The notes below the pieces were generated by a model that saw nothing but the letters and a program-made list of their open reading frames with translations, was not told the DNA's origin and did no database searches. The position numbers and the translations under genes were made by a program. From contig JALMQS010000055.1 in assembly GCA_024734495.1 (NCBI GenBank), positions 12,794,863 through 12,858,862 on the forward strand: a DNA stretch of 64,000 nucleotides. The letters are read 5' to 3'. How positions within the stretch are numbered: position 1 is the stretch's first letter; each line of letters starts with the position of its first letter. Below are positions 22,100-34,582 of this stretch, in pieces. This stretch comes from Forficula auricularia. Its lineage: Eukaryota > Arthropoda > Insecta > Dermaptera > Forficulidae.

Positions 22100-22720
22100 C
22101 AACATGTCTCAACTTGTCCATGCGTGTCTGGACTCGTTTGAAATAGTCTCGAAATTTCAACATTTAAAATCTATTAAATATTTGTAATTGGAAATGAGCA
22201 AAACCGGCAATTCTAGACCAATTGAGTACTGATACTATCTAATGGTTGACTTCTGACCATATTGACTTTATTTCTTTATTTATATTATTAAAACACAAAA
22301 ATATCCTTTGATGGCTTTTCTTTTAATTATTACGAGTGTTTACAATTTATTTGCTAATAAAGTTATAAGAGAGAGGGAAATCATTATATCGCCCTCTCTT
22401 TCCCACTATGAATGGGATTTTATATGAATATTAGTTGAACTTTGTACTCATAAATATAAGTATGTAATAAAAATTATCCATATCAGCTCGGATTCAATGG
22501 AAGATACCCTCGTGATTTTCCAAAGAATTCTAATCCTAATTATATCGGTAACATTAACTCTTTTATACCCAACTTTTAATTTTAAAACTTAAGAAAACCT
22601 TAAGGGTGTTAGCTAACTTTGGTCCATTTAAGGAAAATATGCCAATGTGATGCCATTGAATTAATTACACAAAATAATAACTAACCTGCAACATTATGAC
22701 AAAATTTTCATTTATTGTTC
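22100..22720. other. No gene seen
   Basis: AT-rich spacer between two hAT elements. No supported frame or terminus. Confidence 0.4.
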
Positions 22721-22728
22721 ATCTAAAT

Positions 22729-23801
22729 CAGTGATTCTTAACCTATGGGTCGCGAGCCAATCGCGAAGCATATTCTTTGGAGTTCCGCGGAGCTATTAAC
22801 CAAATATTTGACTAAATTTATTTTTAATAAGTTTAAAATATATTTGAACTTATTTACTACTATTAAAAGTAAACATTTTAAAACACGTGCTTTTCATTAA
22901 AATCAAAAGTAACTTTGTTTATCTTAATTGTTAAAAATAAGCTGACGTGTTCTGATGTGACCATTCACTTGACTTTACCATACAACCTGGCCCCTCACTT
23001 ATATTTACTATTTAATAAAAATATTTATAATCATGTAGGGGAGGGGGTTATTTTTTGAATTTTTAGACTCCTACTGATCATGTATATAAAATTTGGTTGA
23101 GTTTGGTAAATGGGCCAAGATTTTCATTTTTTTACCCTAGACCGCCACCCCCTTTTTGGGCGGTTAGTTTTTGCATTTTTAGACTTCTGGATTCTCACTG
23201 ATTATGTATACAAAATTTGGTTGAGTTTGCTCAAATGGCCTAGATTTTAAAATTTTTAACCCCTCTCTCCACCCCCCTTAAATTTGGGTCGATATGCACC
23301 AAAATCTAATGAGCTCTTAATCTCAATGGACCATAACTACGTGTGAAATTTGGTTTTGATATTCACACTAGTTTTTGAGCTAGCTCGACCACAAAAATTT
23401 GGTAACGCACAGTCTAACAGGCTAACAGACTGACTAACTAACTAACATTTTGACAAAACAATTATTATCTCGAAAAATATAATTTTTTCAATGTTCACTT
23501 ATTAGGGATTTTTTGTAGAGCGAAATGCCATGGTTTCGCTCAATTTTTTTAATGAAAATAGTTTCAGCCGTTTTTGAGATATTTCGAAAAAAAGAAGGAA
23601 AAAAAAGCACTTTTTTCATGCACGATTACAATACTTGACCATATCCTGTATGGTAAAGTAAAAAGATCATGATTGTAAAATTGAAGGAAATTGCTAATTG
23701 ATCTAAAAAAGGCAATGAAAAAAGTTTAGCTTTTTTTGGGTCTCGATCATGAACATATTTTTCAAATTTGCGTCGCGGCTTAAAAAGATTTAGAACCACT
23801 G
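22729..23801. mobile_element. Non-autonomous hAT element (CAGTGGTTCTTAACC type) with nested element
   Basis: Ends CAGTGATTCTTAACCT and ...TTAGAACCACTG. The flanks are ATCTAAAT at 22721-22728 and 23802-23809, exact 8-bp duplication. About 730 bp of the interior is a nested copy of the TTTTTACTTTACC family. The host element itself is therefore only about 340 bp and has no transposase. Confidence 0.85.
22932..23664 (-). mobile_element. TTTTTACTTTACC family, full copy
   Basis: Minus-strand copy of the ~730-bp family. It begins (right side) with ACTTTACCATACAGG and its terminal hairpin, and has GCGAAACCATGGCATTTCGC, the (GTCAGTCTGTTA)-type microsatellite, the ATCGACCCAAATTT block and the AACTCAACCAAATTTTGTA repeats. 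It ends near CAGCTTATTTTTAA. An internal ACTTTACCATACA (22972) mirrors the start. Confidence 0.75.
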
Positions 23802-24154
23802 ATCTAAATGAACCATTAGTGGTAGATTTCATTTTGAAATTTAATAATGAAGGCCATGGTAGATGGATGGACGAGCACTTTTTATAAAATTTGTAAGTAA
23901 ATACATAGTTTTTCCAGAAAAAAATTATTGGAAAATCTATTCCATTGATACTCTTTGTTATAGTTGCCTATAATTTATTAAGTCATATTTTTTATATTAT
24001 TAACCAGCGCCGTAGCGAGAAGGGAGGGGGCGAAATGGGGTCTTTTCATGCCCCGGGCGGCACTCGCAGATGGGCGGGCCAAATGGTCTCCAAGATATTT
24101 TTAGATAGATTTTTTGTCTCAAATTTAAAGCCTAACCTCAGCTAGTATATGGTA

Positions 24155-24550
24155 CAGTCGACTCTCAATAATTCAAAATCCAAGGGACTACAAGAAAAAT
24201 TCGAATTTTTATTATATTTTTGAAAATATATATGAGCTTACATAAATTTTATAAATAGCCTCAAGTATAAAAGTAAAAAGAACAACAAAATTACATATGT
24301 ATTAACATTCCAATAGACAATAACAATACCTAATTATAAAAATGAGGAGTAAACATTGCTAGGAAAAATTCGAAATTATAAAGAGGGGAAATGGCCTCAG
24401 TTCAAATTATAGAACGTTCTCTCACCTCTTGTTACGAAAAGGATTTCGAGTTATCGAGCGCATAAAATTCACAGCATTTTTTCGATTTACCGAAGTTAAC
24501 AGCTGAAGAGTTCGAATTATCGAAAAATTCGAATTATCGAGAGTCGACTG
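24155..24550. mobile_element. pogo/Tigger-like MITE
   Basis: Ends CAGTCGACTCTCAATAATTC and GAATTATCGAGAGTCGACTG form ~20-bp inverted repeats. A TA dinucleotide flanks each end (24153-24154, 24551-24552), as expected for Tc1/mariner-pogo elements. The 396-bp interior has further inverted GAATTTTTC-type words and no transposase. Confidence 0.8.
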
Positions 24551-24556
24551 TATTTA

Positions 24557-25490
24557 TACGGTACATTTGTTATTGACAGCACCCTACATAACGCCCTAGC
24601 ATCGCATAAAAACCGTGCAGACATTGCCTCTTCAATTAATTTAGACTTATGCAAACTTAAAAACTGGGGATCCCAAAACTTAGTTAACTTCAATGCAGTG
24701 AAAACTCAGTGTTGCCTTATTACTAGGCGCGTCGATAGAAACCTCCCAGACATATCATTCGATTCAAATTCACTGGAATTCAGGGATAAAATTTCAATGC
24801 TAGGCGTCACACTAGGGTCTGACCTTTCTTGGAATGACCATATCTCAACCACTGCTAAAGCTGCAGCGCGCAAGCTTGGTCTCCTATTTAGGTCTAGACG
24901 CTATTATACTCCCAGTCAACTTCTTACACTGTATAAGGCTCAAATTCGTCCCTGTCTCGAATATGGCTCTCATCTGTGGAGAGGGCCCTCCAAGCATTCT
25001 CTTGCCACACTGGATGCAATTCAGAAGCGAGCAATTAAACTAATAGGAGACCCGGCTCTAACCAACTCACTCGACTCCCTGGCTCACCGAAGAAACGTTT
25101 CTGCCCTTTCCCTGTACTACAGATACTATCATGGTGTCTGTTCAGTCGAGCTGAAATCAATTATCCCCCCTAAAGCCCTCTTTAAGAGAAACACGCGGTT
25201 TTCGAACGCTCAGCACCCCTTCGCTGTCAAATTGGATAAAAATCGAACAAGCGCTTTCGCCAACTCTTTTATTCCTATGACCTCCAGAGACTGGAACTCG
25301 CTCCCAGCCACCGTCTTCCCCGCGACTTATAACCTTCAGCTGTTTAAGACCCGTATCCACAGATACCTTCGACCCCTACCCAGCCCATAAAAACCCTTCT
25401 TCTTCTTCTTTTCATGATGGAGGGGCCAACCCAGGCCTTTAGGGGATGCACCTTTTTTTAACTCCTTCTCTCATCATTTTCATTAAAAAA
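24557..25490 (+). pseudogene. Jockey-like LINE reverse transcriptase C-terminal part and 3' UTR
   Basis: Open frame to 25390 (annotatable from about 24560). It starts just after the catalytic site, which should read YADDS but here is FVIDSTLHNAL, then IASSINLDLCKLKNWG, MLGVTLGSDLSWNDHI, LYKAQIRPCLEYGSHLW and MTSRDWNSLPATVFP. The C-terminal ~270 residues are uninterrupted, the best-preserved LINE copy in the window. The 3' UTR has CATGATGGAGGGGCC and AGGCCTTTAGGGGATGC and ends in a TCATTTTCATTAAAAAAAAA tail. 5'-truncated right beside the pogo-like MITE. Confidence 0.85.
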
Positions 25491-25499
25491 AAATTATCC

Positions 25500-26842
25500 A
25501 GAAGCTAATTTTAAAATCTCATTTTAATTCTTCGACTATAGATGACCCATCAAAGTAGCGTTTACGCGCTTTATCTATTTTATAGATAATATACTCCAGT
25601 GAATTAATATAACTAATTCTTCAAAGGCTTAAGTTGTGAGAACACGATTCCTGACTCCCAATATATTAAGTTGGACATGTGCCGAACCACTTCATTACCT
25701 AATACATTATCCCCATGACACCAATGAACTAGAGCTCTGTATCGGGCTCCCTCCATTCAAGCACTTAGCTTATATTAATTTATTCGTCAATTCTTCAAGA
25801 CTCAGATGTACAGACTACAAACACCTTCGTCTCTTCTCTTTCGATTGACCACTTTTCCTCTTCTCTTCGATAATAATTATTATAATACAAATGTCTCAAG
25901 ATCTATAGGGCCTTCATATTCTTGATGCACCCCGTTTTGCACTCGATCATATTAAAAAAAAATATGCTTCTGTGTCAAGATAAATAGCTTATCCTTAAAG
26001 CTGATCTTTTTTGAAATCTACTATAGTGCAACTTTTGACCTTCTTAAACCTCTATTTAAAAATAAATTGCACGTGAATGTTATATGTTACCCAGTCAAGT
26101 TTTCTTATTTAAGAACGAACGAAACCCCCAGAGTAAGTTTTAAAGTTGAAATGATTCAACTAGGTAGAGATTTAAATTATTTAAACATTGCCTATAATAT
26201 AAAAATAAGCCTCAAAATAGTTCATTTATATACTTTATTACATTTGGCCTGTGCACCTTTCCATTAATTTAAATACTAAAAATCACATTAAGTAGGTGCG
26301 AAAATGTTTGATTTGTAAATTCATTTCCTTTGGATTATGTTGGAATTTCCAATAAAATTTTTGTTACACAGACTCAATTTAGAAATTGACTGAAGAAATA
26401 TAAAATTAGAGAAAAAGTGATAGAGTAGATTCAATACCAAATTCAGAATATCTAGCCAGTTCTCAGACGTCCACTTCCTTTCCTTTGAATTACTTCCGGG
26501 TAGTTTTCCCAATCAACTTATTATAATATACAAGTATTTCTAAAAGACAGATAAATAATATAAAATATATATATATATAAAAATACTTTCGAAACGAAAG
26601 AGAAATAAATCACTAGTGGTTACTTTCTATGAATTTCAAAGAAACTCAGGTCAAAAAAGAAAACAAAAATTATTAATTTTGCTATTATATTTTTTTACTG
26701 AAAATTTATTTCAAGATTTTTAAATTTTGTTTTTTGCGTACAAACGTAAATCGGGATACTACTTACTCCTACTGTTACTGCAATGTCAGTCTATCCAACT
26801 ATTGAAGCCCGTAAATTAGAACCCAAAATATTTCTGTGAATA
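25500..26842. other. No gene seen
   Basis: AT-rich. Frames at 25636-25848 and 26067-26267 have no recognisable motif or composition bias. Confidence 0.4.
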
Positions 26843-27233
26843 AATTGCCCGTTCGAAAAACTAGTGAAATCTAGGAGGCAGCAAAGTTAAATTAACCAAG
26901 AATAATTAAGTTGAGAAAATAGCACTTTCAATTAAAATGCATTCTTTTCATTTTGAATGACAATCTATGGATTCTAAATTTTTAATTTAAATTATTTTCA
27001 TGAAACTAAGCTCGTCACTAATTTAGTTGATTTACCCTAACGGCATAATGCGTAACAGCCAAGTTTCATGAAAATAATTTAAATTAAAAATTTAGAATCC
27101 TCAAATCTAGATTATTTTTCAAAATGGAAAGAATGCATTTTCATTGAAAGTAGGTTCTATTTTCTCAACTTAATTAATTTTGGCGAATTTAACTTGGCTG
27201 CCTTCTAGATTTCATTACTTTTTCGAACTTATC
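26843..27233. mobile_element. Foldback MITE, ~165-bp arms
   Basis: The arms begin GTTCGAAAAACTAGTGAAAT and return ATTTCATTACTTTTTCGAAC. Inner arms share TTTCATGAAAATAATTTAAA. A ~55-bp spacer around 27010-27060 separates them. No protein or target duplication was identified. Confidence 0.7.
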
Positions 27234-27344
27234 ATGTTTTTTCAATGAAATATGTTTTGGGTGGGATTTCCCTTCTTTTTGTAAGCTAATATGTAGCGTT
27301 TATTTTTATTTATTTATTTTTGAAGGGGGTTAATTTAACCTACA

Positions 27345-27960
27345 AATTTCACTTCTTCAATTTAGAGGTTAAGGGTAGTAAAGTTTTTGTGATTAATTTT
27401 CACTTTTATTAATCCCCAAAACTCTACAAAATTACCGAATTTTAGCATCCTAGGGGTCATTGCATATTTAAAACTCATGAAAATTTATCCTATAATCTTC
27501 AACCCTTCATTTTAGGGATTGAAAGAGAGAAAGTCTGGGTTTTTCGTATTTTTCCTTTATTATTACCCCAAACTCTACTATTATGCCAAATTTTAGCATT
27601 CTAAATTTATTTTATATAAATAATAGATGCAAATTTACCCTACAATCTTCACCCCTTCATTTTAGGGGTTGAAAGAGAGAAATTCTAGGTTTTTTGTGTT
27701 TTTCCTTTATTATTACCCAAAACTCTATTGTTATGCCAAATTTTAATATTCTAGTTCATTTCATATATAATAGATGCCAATTTACCCTTCAATTTTAATC
27801 CCTTCATAAAAGAGAGAAAGTTTGGATTTTTTGAAATTTTTCTTTATTTGTGTCCCAAGCCCTACCAGCATACGACATTTCATTATGCTGGAATGGTTAG
27901 AAGTAGCCAATAAGCTTTGATGACTGTCAGTGAGTCAGTCAGTCAGTGCTAAAATTAGCC
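27345..27960 (+). repeat. ~150-bp tandem repeat plus microsatellite
   Basis: Three to four units with ACTCTAC-type and ATGCCAAATTTTAGCATTCTA phrases recur at ~150-bp spacing (near 27414, 27565, 27715 and 27853). They end in a (GTCA)n run at 27925-27950. Single copies of the same unit are at 5480-5590 and, inverted, 4100-4200. Confidence 0.6.
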
Positions 27961-28589
27961 ATTTTCTCAAGTCATATCTCAGAATGCATAGTATTTAAGC
28001 TATATTATTGAAATTTGGTACTCTCTACAATAACGATTACATAATTACATTTGTATAATTTCAGCTCTGTATCTCAAATGGATTCTGAGCTGCAGGAGGG
28101 TCAAAAGTGGTACGAAATTGTTCGTGTAAATAGCTTACAGCGTGTATGGCCAATGCTCGAAGTCGGCCTGCGCACGCTGTGCCCTAAGATAAACAAACTT
28201 AAAATTTACAAGTTATATACACACAGAATCAAAATTCATTTTAAAATTTTAATCGGATAATACTATATATTGAGAGATTAATTTTTGTAGGTCAAAAAAA
28301 TTATCCCTAGGTAAAAGAAAGTTGTGGTATATCAGTAAACAGATCTTATTAAGAAGAATAAGACTTTATTAAAAATAATAAAATAATTATCTTTAAAATG
28401 ACGATGTAAGTGGTTAACCATTTTTAGACGATTTTTTACCAAAATTAGTTAACTTAAAATTTTGAAAAAATCATAATCAAATCATAATCTGCCTATAAAA
28501 GACAAGTAAGAACAATTTGAATATGAGGCAATGGAAATTTAAACTCGAGAATTTCATTTTTTTAAAGAAATGGGGGTAAATGTACTAGT

Positions 28590-28895
28590 GAAGGAACTTT
28601 TTCAATTTAATCGAGAATGGTTGTTGCGAGTTGGCGAATCAGGTGCTACGCGGAATGTGCCTGCTTTGGGAAGGATATTATTGATTAAAATTTATCGGAG
28701 CATATGCCGTGATAGTATCTATAAAATAAAGAAAGCTTTGAAAGCTTTAAAAGAATTCTTCTTAGTGCCAGCGACTTGAGAGGTATGTAGTCTGTTCGAC
28801 TATTAGTCTGATAGCTCAATTCTGAATTGCATTTAGAGTGGCAAGAGAATGCTCTGAAAGCCCCTCTCCTCAGACGCCAATATGAGCAGGTCTTG
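28590..28895 (-). pseudogene. Heavily decayed jockey-like LINE fragment
   Basis: Minus strand retains YRYYHGICSDKF and LSLF (compare LSLYYRYYHGVCSVELKSII at 25.1 kb) and the 'gaattgcat..agagtggcaagagaatgctc' track of the IQKRA region. Several frameshifts. Confidence 0.6.
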
Positions 28896-28899
28896 TGGA

Positions 28900-30718
28900 G
28901 TGAAATAAGCATTAGATCATATTCTTTAAGATTCGGAATACGTTGATAGCTAGTTTTACTATCATAGCAAATTTATAATGTATGGACCTATAATTTACTT
29001 CAAAAAGGTGCGTAGTGGGGCCGGAAAGGCATTCCGGGATATTTTTTCTAAACCGAAATGTGTTCCATTACTTTTTCTAACTTTTAGAAATAATTTTTTT
29101 AATCTGTAGGAATAATTGACAAAAATCAAAAAAATTATATATCACTGGCGATTGGTGTCTTTTCAATCAGGGGATGCTGTCCAAAAAAGTACCCTTCATT
29201 TTTTGAAATTTTATTTAAACTTCGCTTTTTTTTGCAAATTTCATCGAATCCGGTATCATTTTCGTTATTTAACATTAGATTTTTTAAAAGTATATTTTGC
29301 GTCCTTCGCCTCAAACGGATACTGCTTTGTGTGAGTGAGGGTAGGAGTCAGAAATTAAATCTTGTGACTTAAACTCCACAGTCCCTGAGATGGAAATCGA
29401 CCATCTTCCACAATGAATCAGCCTGTTCTATGAGCAAATCTTTTTCTCCTAATTCTATTGCTATATGCAAGCTATGACTTGTCTATGGCTCTCTTAGTTA
29501 TTTCTGATCTTATATATTGAGAGGTCTTAGAAATGAATTATTCTATAGATTCTCGAATCATCTTTTATTTATTTTTATTTTGTATATTACTATTTTAATA
29601 GTTCTGCAGCGAGAACAATTTCTATTCGACTAAAACTCGTCTGGTCTTGTCTTTGACATGCTTGAACTGGAAGATATATCAGGCAAGGTCTTCAAACCTT
29701 CTATCCGCACTCTTTTCGGAAAAATTATTTATTTTAATTGCCCCTTGAAACTATGCAACAATTTTATTTCATTTCTGGAATCAATATAGATACTTTTCAA
29801 AACAAAAAATGTTTTTATAGAAATATTTGAAATAACGGATAATAATTTGAAAAATTAATGATCCTCCTGAAATTTTGAAGTCGACCTTATATATTTATGA
29901 TAATACTCTAAATGTTTGAAATTTTAGGTATGCGGTAGTCTAAACAAAAATAGTTTTTTTTGTATGTACATTCACATATATTCTATATTATGTAATTATA
30001 GGATGATATAGGATATAATATGAATTATTGTGATCGCCTGCCGGGACCCTGACTCTTTGAGAGCTTCTATCTCCAAGGTGAAAAAAGTTAATTTCACTTT
30101 GAAAGGAATTAATGTACCGTTGCGGGAATTCTTTTTTAGCATAATATTCCTGACTTAAAAATAGATTTTGTACAGATTAAAAGTACTTTTATACCATTAA
30201 TTGCGAATACTCTTTCAAAATCCATTATTCTTTGTGAATTTTTTTAAAAAACATCAGATATTTTTCATTTGGGTTCTTTATTGAACTGTCAAAAAACAAA
30301 TACCTTCTAAAGTCATGTAACAATTATTTTGTGCTGAATATATTCTAAAACTAGAGTTAGAGAGAAAAGCTACTAGCCTTGGCCTATTTTATCACGAACC
30401 ACAAGTGGGAGATTAGTTCAAAGATGAGTGACCCCCTTCCAATTCCATCCGTGCTTGCATTTTATCTAGCGAACTTATTTCAGAGGCCGGAACCGATATA
30501 TTAAAATTTGCGACTCTTTTTCTCCACTAAATAATAATTTTTTAAAGATGTGAATTCTTTTAAATTTTCCCTCATTAAGGTAATTGAAATTTAAAGACAT
30601 TGATGAACATTATGGATATGGACTTAAGAAAATTCAAATTTGTAGATAATTTATAATATAATTTTAATTTTAAAAATAAGCATGTTTTGTTAATTAAAAA
30701 ATAATTTTTATAAAAAAA
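28900..30718. other. No gene; one repeat fragment
   Basis: The segment at 30045-30110 (CCTGACTCTTTGAGAGCTTC) matches 8885-8940. The rest is AT-rich with no supported feature. Confidence 0.4.
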
Positions 30719-31625
30719 TAAAACCGACTTCAAAAAAATTAAATGAAACAAATAAAATAATAATAACTCAAAAATAAAATAAAATACACTAAAAGGTATA
30801 AAATCTTATCTTATTTAATTACAATTAAACGACGAAATATAAACATGAATTTACTTTTTGAAGTCGGTGTCAAACAAACTATATAAGCGAGCGTACCCGC
30901 CAAACGTACTAAGTAAGATCCGTCGAGTGCGATTCATAGAATGTTTATGTTTTGCACCGACTTCAAAAAGTGATTTCATGTTAATATTTCGTCGTTTAGT
31001 TGTAACTAAATTAGATAATTATTTTATAACTTTTAGTGGATTTTATTTTATTTTTAAGTTATTATTATTTTTATTTTTTTGAAGTCGGTTTTATTTTTTT
31101 ATAAAAATTATTTTTATTTTTCTCTTTTTTAGTGATGTTAATAATAGTGACTTAATATAATACCTTGCATGCATCTCGTAAGAGAAAGAGTCGGGCGAAT
31201 GAATCGGAAAATGATAATAAAATTCAATTCATATATATAGAAATTCTCTCGAAACGTTTGCGGGTTTTAAATGAATGTTTTAAGATTTCTTTATAAAAGA
31301 TTTTATTTATTATAATTTCGAATATTTGATCATAAGAATTGAAGATTTACGTTATTTCCTCATTGATCATATTTTCAGAACTTGACCAAATTAATATGGT
31401 ACCACACCTAAGGCACTCTCTTTCCAATAAAAAAGAAATAATTAAAACCGGTTCATAAACAAAGAAGTTATGCCTGTACAAAAATATAAAAAAAGGTAGG
31501 TACAATACCAATGCAAAAAAAATCATCAAAATCGATTCATAATTGGCGGAGATATGAGGTAACATAGACACAAAAAAAAAAAAATAAGTCCAATAGAGAA
31601 CCTCCTCCTTTTTTGAAGTCGGTTA
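30719..31625 (-). mobile_element. CCGACTTC foldback element, copy 2 (complete)
   Basis: Full-length copy in minus orientation. AACCGACTTCAAAAAAGGAG is at its 5' end (31625). A ~500-bp unpaired part follows with GAACCGGTTTTAATTATTTC, and then the hairpin with conserved loop (30888-30938, GTACGTTTGGCGGGTACGCT on the minus strand). The hairpin closes at 30719. The frames within it are shadows. Confidence 0.7.
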
Positions 31626-31629
31626 AAAA

Positions 31630-32930
31630 GAGTAAAAGAGTTTCTGTATATGCATAAGCTGATAAATATAATTAATATAGGGAAATGACAGAAAATTCCA
31701 ATGATCTTGCATCTTTGGTATTCATATGATATATCCGGATAAGAGAAATGGAAATTTTAAAGTGTTATTCACGTAAGAATCTTGACCTTCAAATTTATTT
31801 AACCTTCTACTTTCGTCGACGTAAGTGTCGGCTACCTTTTTAGGGTTCCGTTTAAAAAGTAAAAGTGGACCTTATTACTGTCGCTACAATGTTTGTTTAT
31901 CTATTCTTCCGTTAGAGAATTGAACTCATGAACTAAATAAGACACAAACGTCAAGTTTCCAAGTTAAATGTATTCATTTTCCAGGAAATAAAAATTCGTA
32001 TTTAAATTTTAATCAAACGATTATTTTGGTGAGGGTTGAATTTTATGTGGGGTGAAAAGTAAAAAATATTTTTTTGTCATCAAGTGTAAATTATATCCCT
32101 GTAAATATCTCTTTAACTCTTTAAGTAGAATTAAGTTTATTTTTACTTTATTTTTAAATTTATTTCTAATTAAAATGATGGGGTCTTCAACTTGGTCATT
32201 TTTAGGTGATTTTCGATTGGAATCGGCTTAAATTAATAAAAAATTCACCCATTACCTCCTTAGGTAACAATAAAAAATAAGGACTTTGTTTTGGGAGCTC
32301 CAAAGTACGAAACTTTCAGTTTATGATCCGACTCACACTTGTCTGCAGGTCTGCAGTGGGGTAACAATAGGGTGGCATATCGGGCAAAATGCCACGGACA
32401 CCCGGCCCCAGAGGGCCGCAAGCACAAGAGGATCCTAACATATATTATTACAAAAATTCGTGTCTCGTTTTTGAAGGAAATTCTCAGTTTTCGATTCACT
32501 TTTAGACACGAAATAGAAAAGTATAGGAGATCTTGCTGATTTTATTATCATAAAGAATCAACTTTATGTCTTCTTGCTTTCCTGAAGTGTGGACTGCATT
32601 TCTATGCCGAGGAATCATTTTCAAAATTAAAATTGATAAAAACTTATTTAAGGAGGTTTTTTCGCGACAATCCACAAAACAAGTTTTAGCCTCTTAACCA
32701 CTCTATAAATATGAACGCTGCTAAAATTTTACGTTATGTTTTTTAACGTGACTGTACTTTTTACACTACTATATTGTCTTTATGAATGGATCGTTTCCAA
32801 GTCATTGATATTATTTCTCCTCAACTAAAAATGTTTTTTTTGTTTTTTTTGTAATCAAAGCTACTAGGTAAATAATGTCAATTTTTTTTTTAAGTTACTC
32901 CGAATATATTATTTTAATACATATTATAGA
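31630..32930. other. No gene; possible TE end at 32353
   Basis: AT-rich, with one GC-richer patch (32340-32430, CAGTGGGGTAACAATAGGG) that resembles a hAT-type terminus but has no visible partner. The two overlapping frames there show no domain. Confidence 0.35.
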
Positions 32931-32934
32931 TCAA

Positions 32935-33842
32935 GAGCCCACGACTGCCAGACCTTCGTAATTTTATAAAAGCTGAAAGTTTTTCTGTGCATGTCCCCTA
33001 TACATGTAAGAACGACCAGCGACTATAGAGTTTGGGTTGTGGTTACTTTGGCAGGTAACAGATAATAAAGGTGTATAAAATAGTACTTTAAATTCGTTAA
33101 AGTATAAAGCTCAATTTTTTTATATTTTCTTCGGGATAGCTTTAGAAATCTCGTCATCCATTGCCGGACCCTTATGACAGTTGCTACCCCCTGCCAGACA
33201 CCCCTAAACTTTAATAAATTATAATTATACTTTCGTTATAATATAAAAGATAAATTTTATCTATGTAACTTGGCGACCTAGAAAAAATGTTACCTCAATA
33301 GGCGGATAGTTTTAATGGTTTTTACATAGATTTTTGACATTTCGGTTATTATTGATAACCATTGGTGAAGACATGGAGGAATCGACTTAAAATCAAAAAT
33401 AACCATCGATTCTTATCTAATACTAGAGGAATAACCTTATTGCATTCCATTTTTGTTGTTTTGACTATTAATGACAACTTCTACTGAAAACGTGGAAGAA
33501 TCGACTTAAAATCAAAAAGATTAAATTCTTTTATGGCAAACCACTCAAGCTTGAGTTTCTTAAAGTTTAGGGGTGTCTGGCAGGGGGTAGCAACTGTCAT
33601 AAGTGTCCGGCAATGGATGACGAGATTTCTAAAGTTATCCCGAAGAAAATATAAAAAAATTGAGCTTTATACTTTAACGAATTTAAAGTACTATTTTATA
33701 CACCATTATTACCTGTTACCTGCCAAAGTAACCACAACCCAAACTCTATAGTCGCTGGTCGTTCTTACCTGTATAGGGGACATGCACAAAGAAAATTTCA
33801 GCTTTTATAAAATAACGAAGGTCTGGCAGTCGTGGGCTCTTG
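32935..33842. mobile_element. Foldback with ~280-bp arms enclosing a ribozyme-array relic
   Basis: The left arm (32935-33216) and right arm (33558-33842) are near-perfect inverted copies (AGAGCCCACGACTGCCAGAC at the outer end, GGGGTGTCTGGCAGGGGGTA at the inner). The ~340-bp loop holds two to three units of the 119-bp array family and its AACCACTCAAGCTTGAGTT end. The frame 33533-33751 is a shadow. Confidence 0.75.
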
Positions 33843-34582
33843 GGCTATTAGTTTTTCATCAAGATGGTGAAAATCCTTCAATGAAAAAATAAAATCATGA
33901 TCATTTTCCCACCCAATCTACCATATGTAAAAAAATTTTAATTGCAATTATTTCATGTTTGGTATAGTAAATCGTCTTCAAATTATAACAGTGTGTTTAT
34001 TATGCTTTTAATGACTTATATTCCAAGTTTCGAAGACTTCTTGAATTTTTGCATTTGTGAAAGAACTACCTTAAGAAATTTTATTGGACAAGAAAGGTTA
34101 CACAACTATTCTATCCATCGAACATCCCATGACCCGAAATTTGAACTTTGATGTTGTCATTAAAACTTTTGCTGAACAGAAAACGTGAAAAATAGAATTT
34201 TAATAAATAAAATTTCGACTAAAAATAAAATTGTAAATTCAATTCAATACGCTCTTTAAATTAAAAGTTACTAGAAAATCAACGAAAAATTATAATAGCG
34301 TTTGTACGTACTTTACGTAGTGATTTATTAAAAAGAAACTACAACGTTGGTTTAGCTTCTTTACATTGAGGGAGGGCCCCATCCGATGAATTTGCCACGG
34401 TCCTCAACGTTATAGTTACGCCACTGCTTGGCCGGCTTATTTTTAAAGTGCGAATTCCAATAAATGATGACTATTTATTAACACGCTATATTTTCATTTA
34501 TAATTTGTTTCTTTAATTCTTACTACATGTTAGTTTTATTTTTTATCACCATAATACTGATATTAATACTCATTATGTAATT

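Noticed and set aside
24003..24100. GC-rich patch as a small gene or CpG island
   Set aside because: Short, no frame with a domain; the CAGCGCCGTAGCGAG start looks like a transposon end.
32353..34430. A single element from CAGTGGGGTAAC (32353) to GTTACGCCACTG (34420)
   Set aside because: The ends are roughly inverted but the flanking 8-mers do not match and an unrelated foldback lies between; kept as unpaired ends only.
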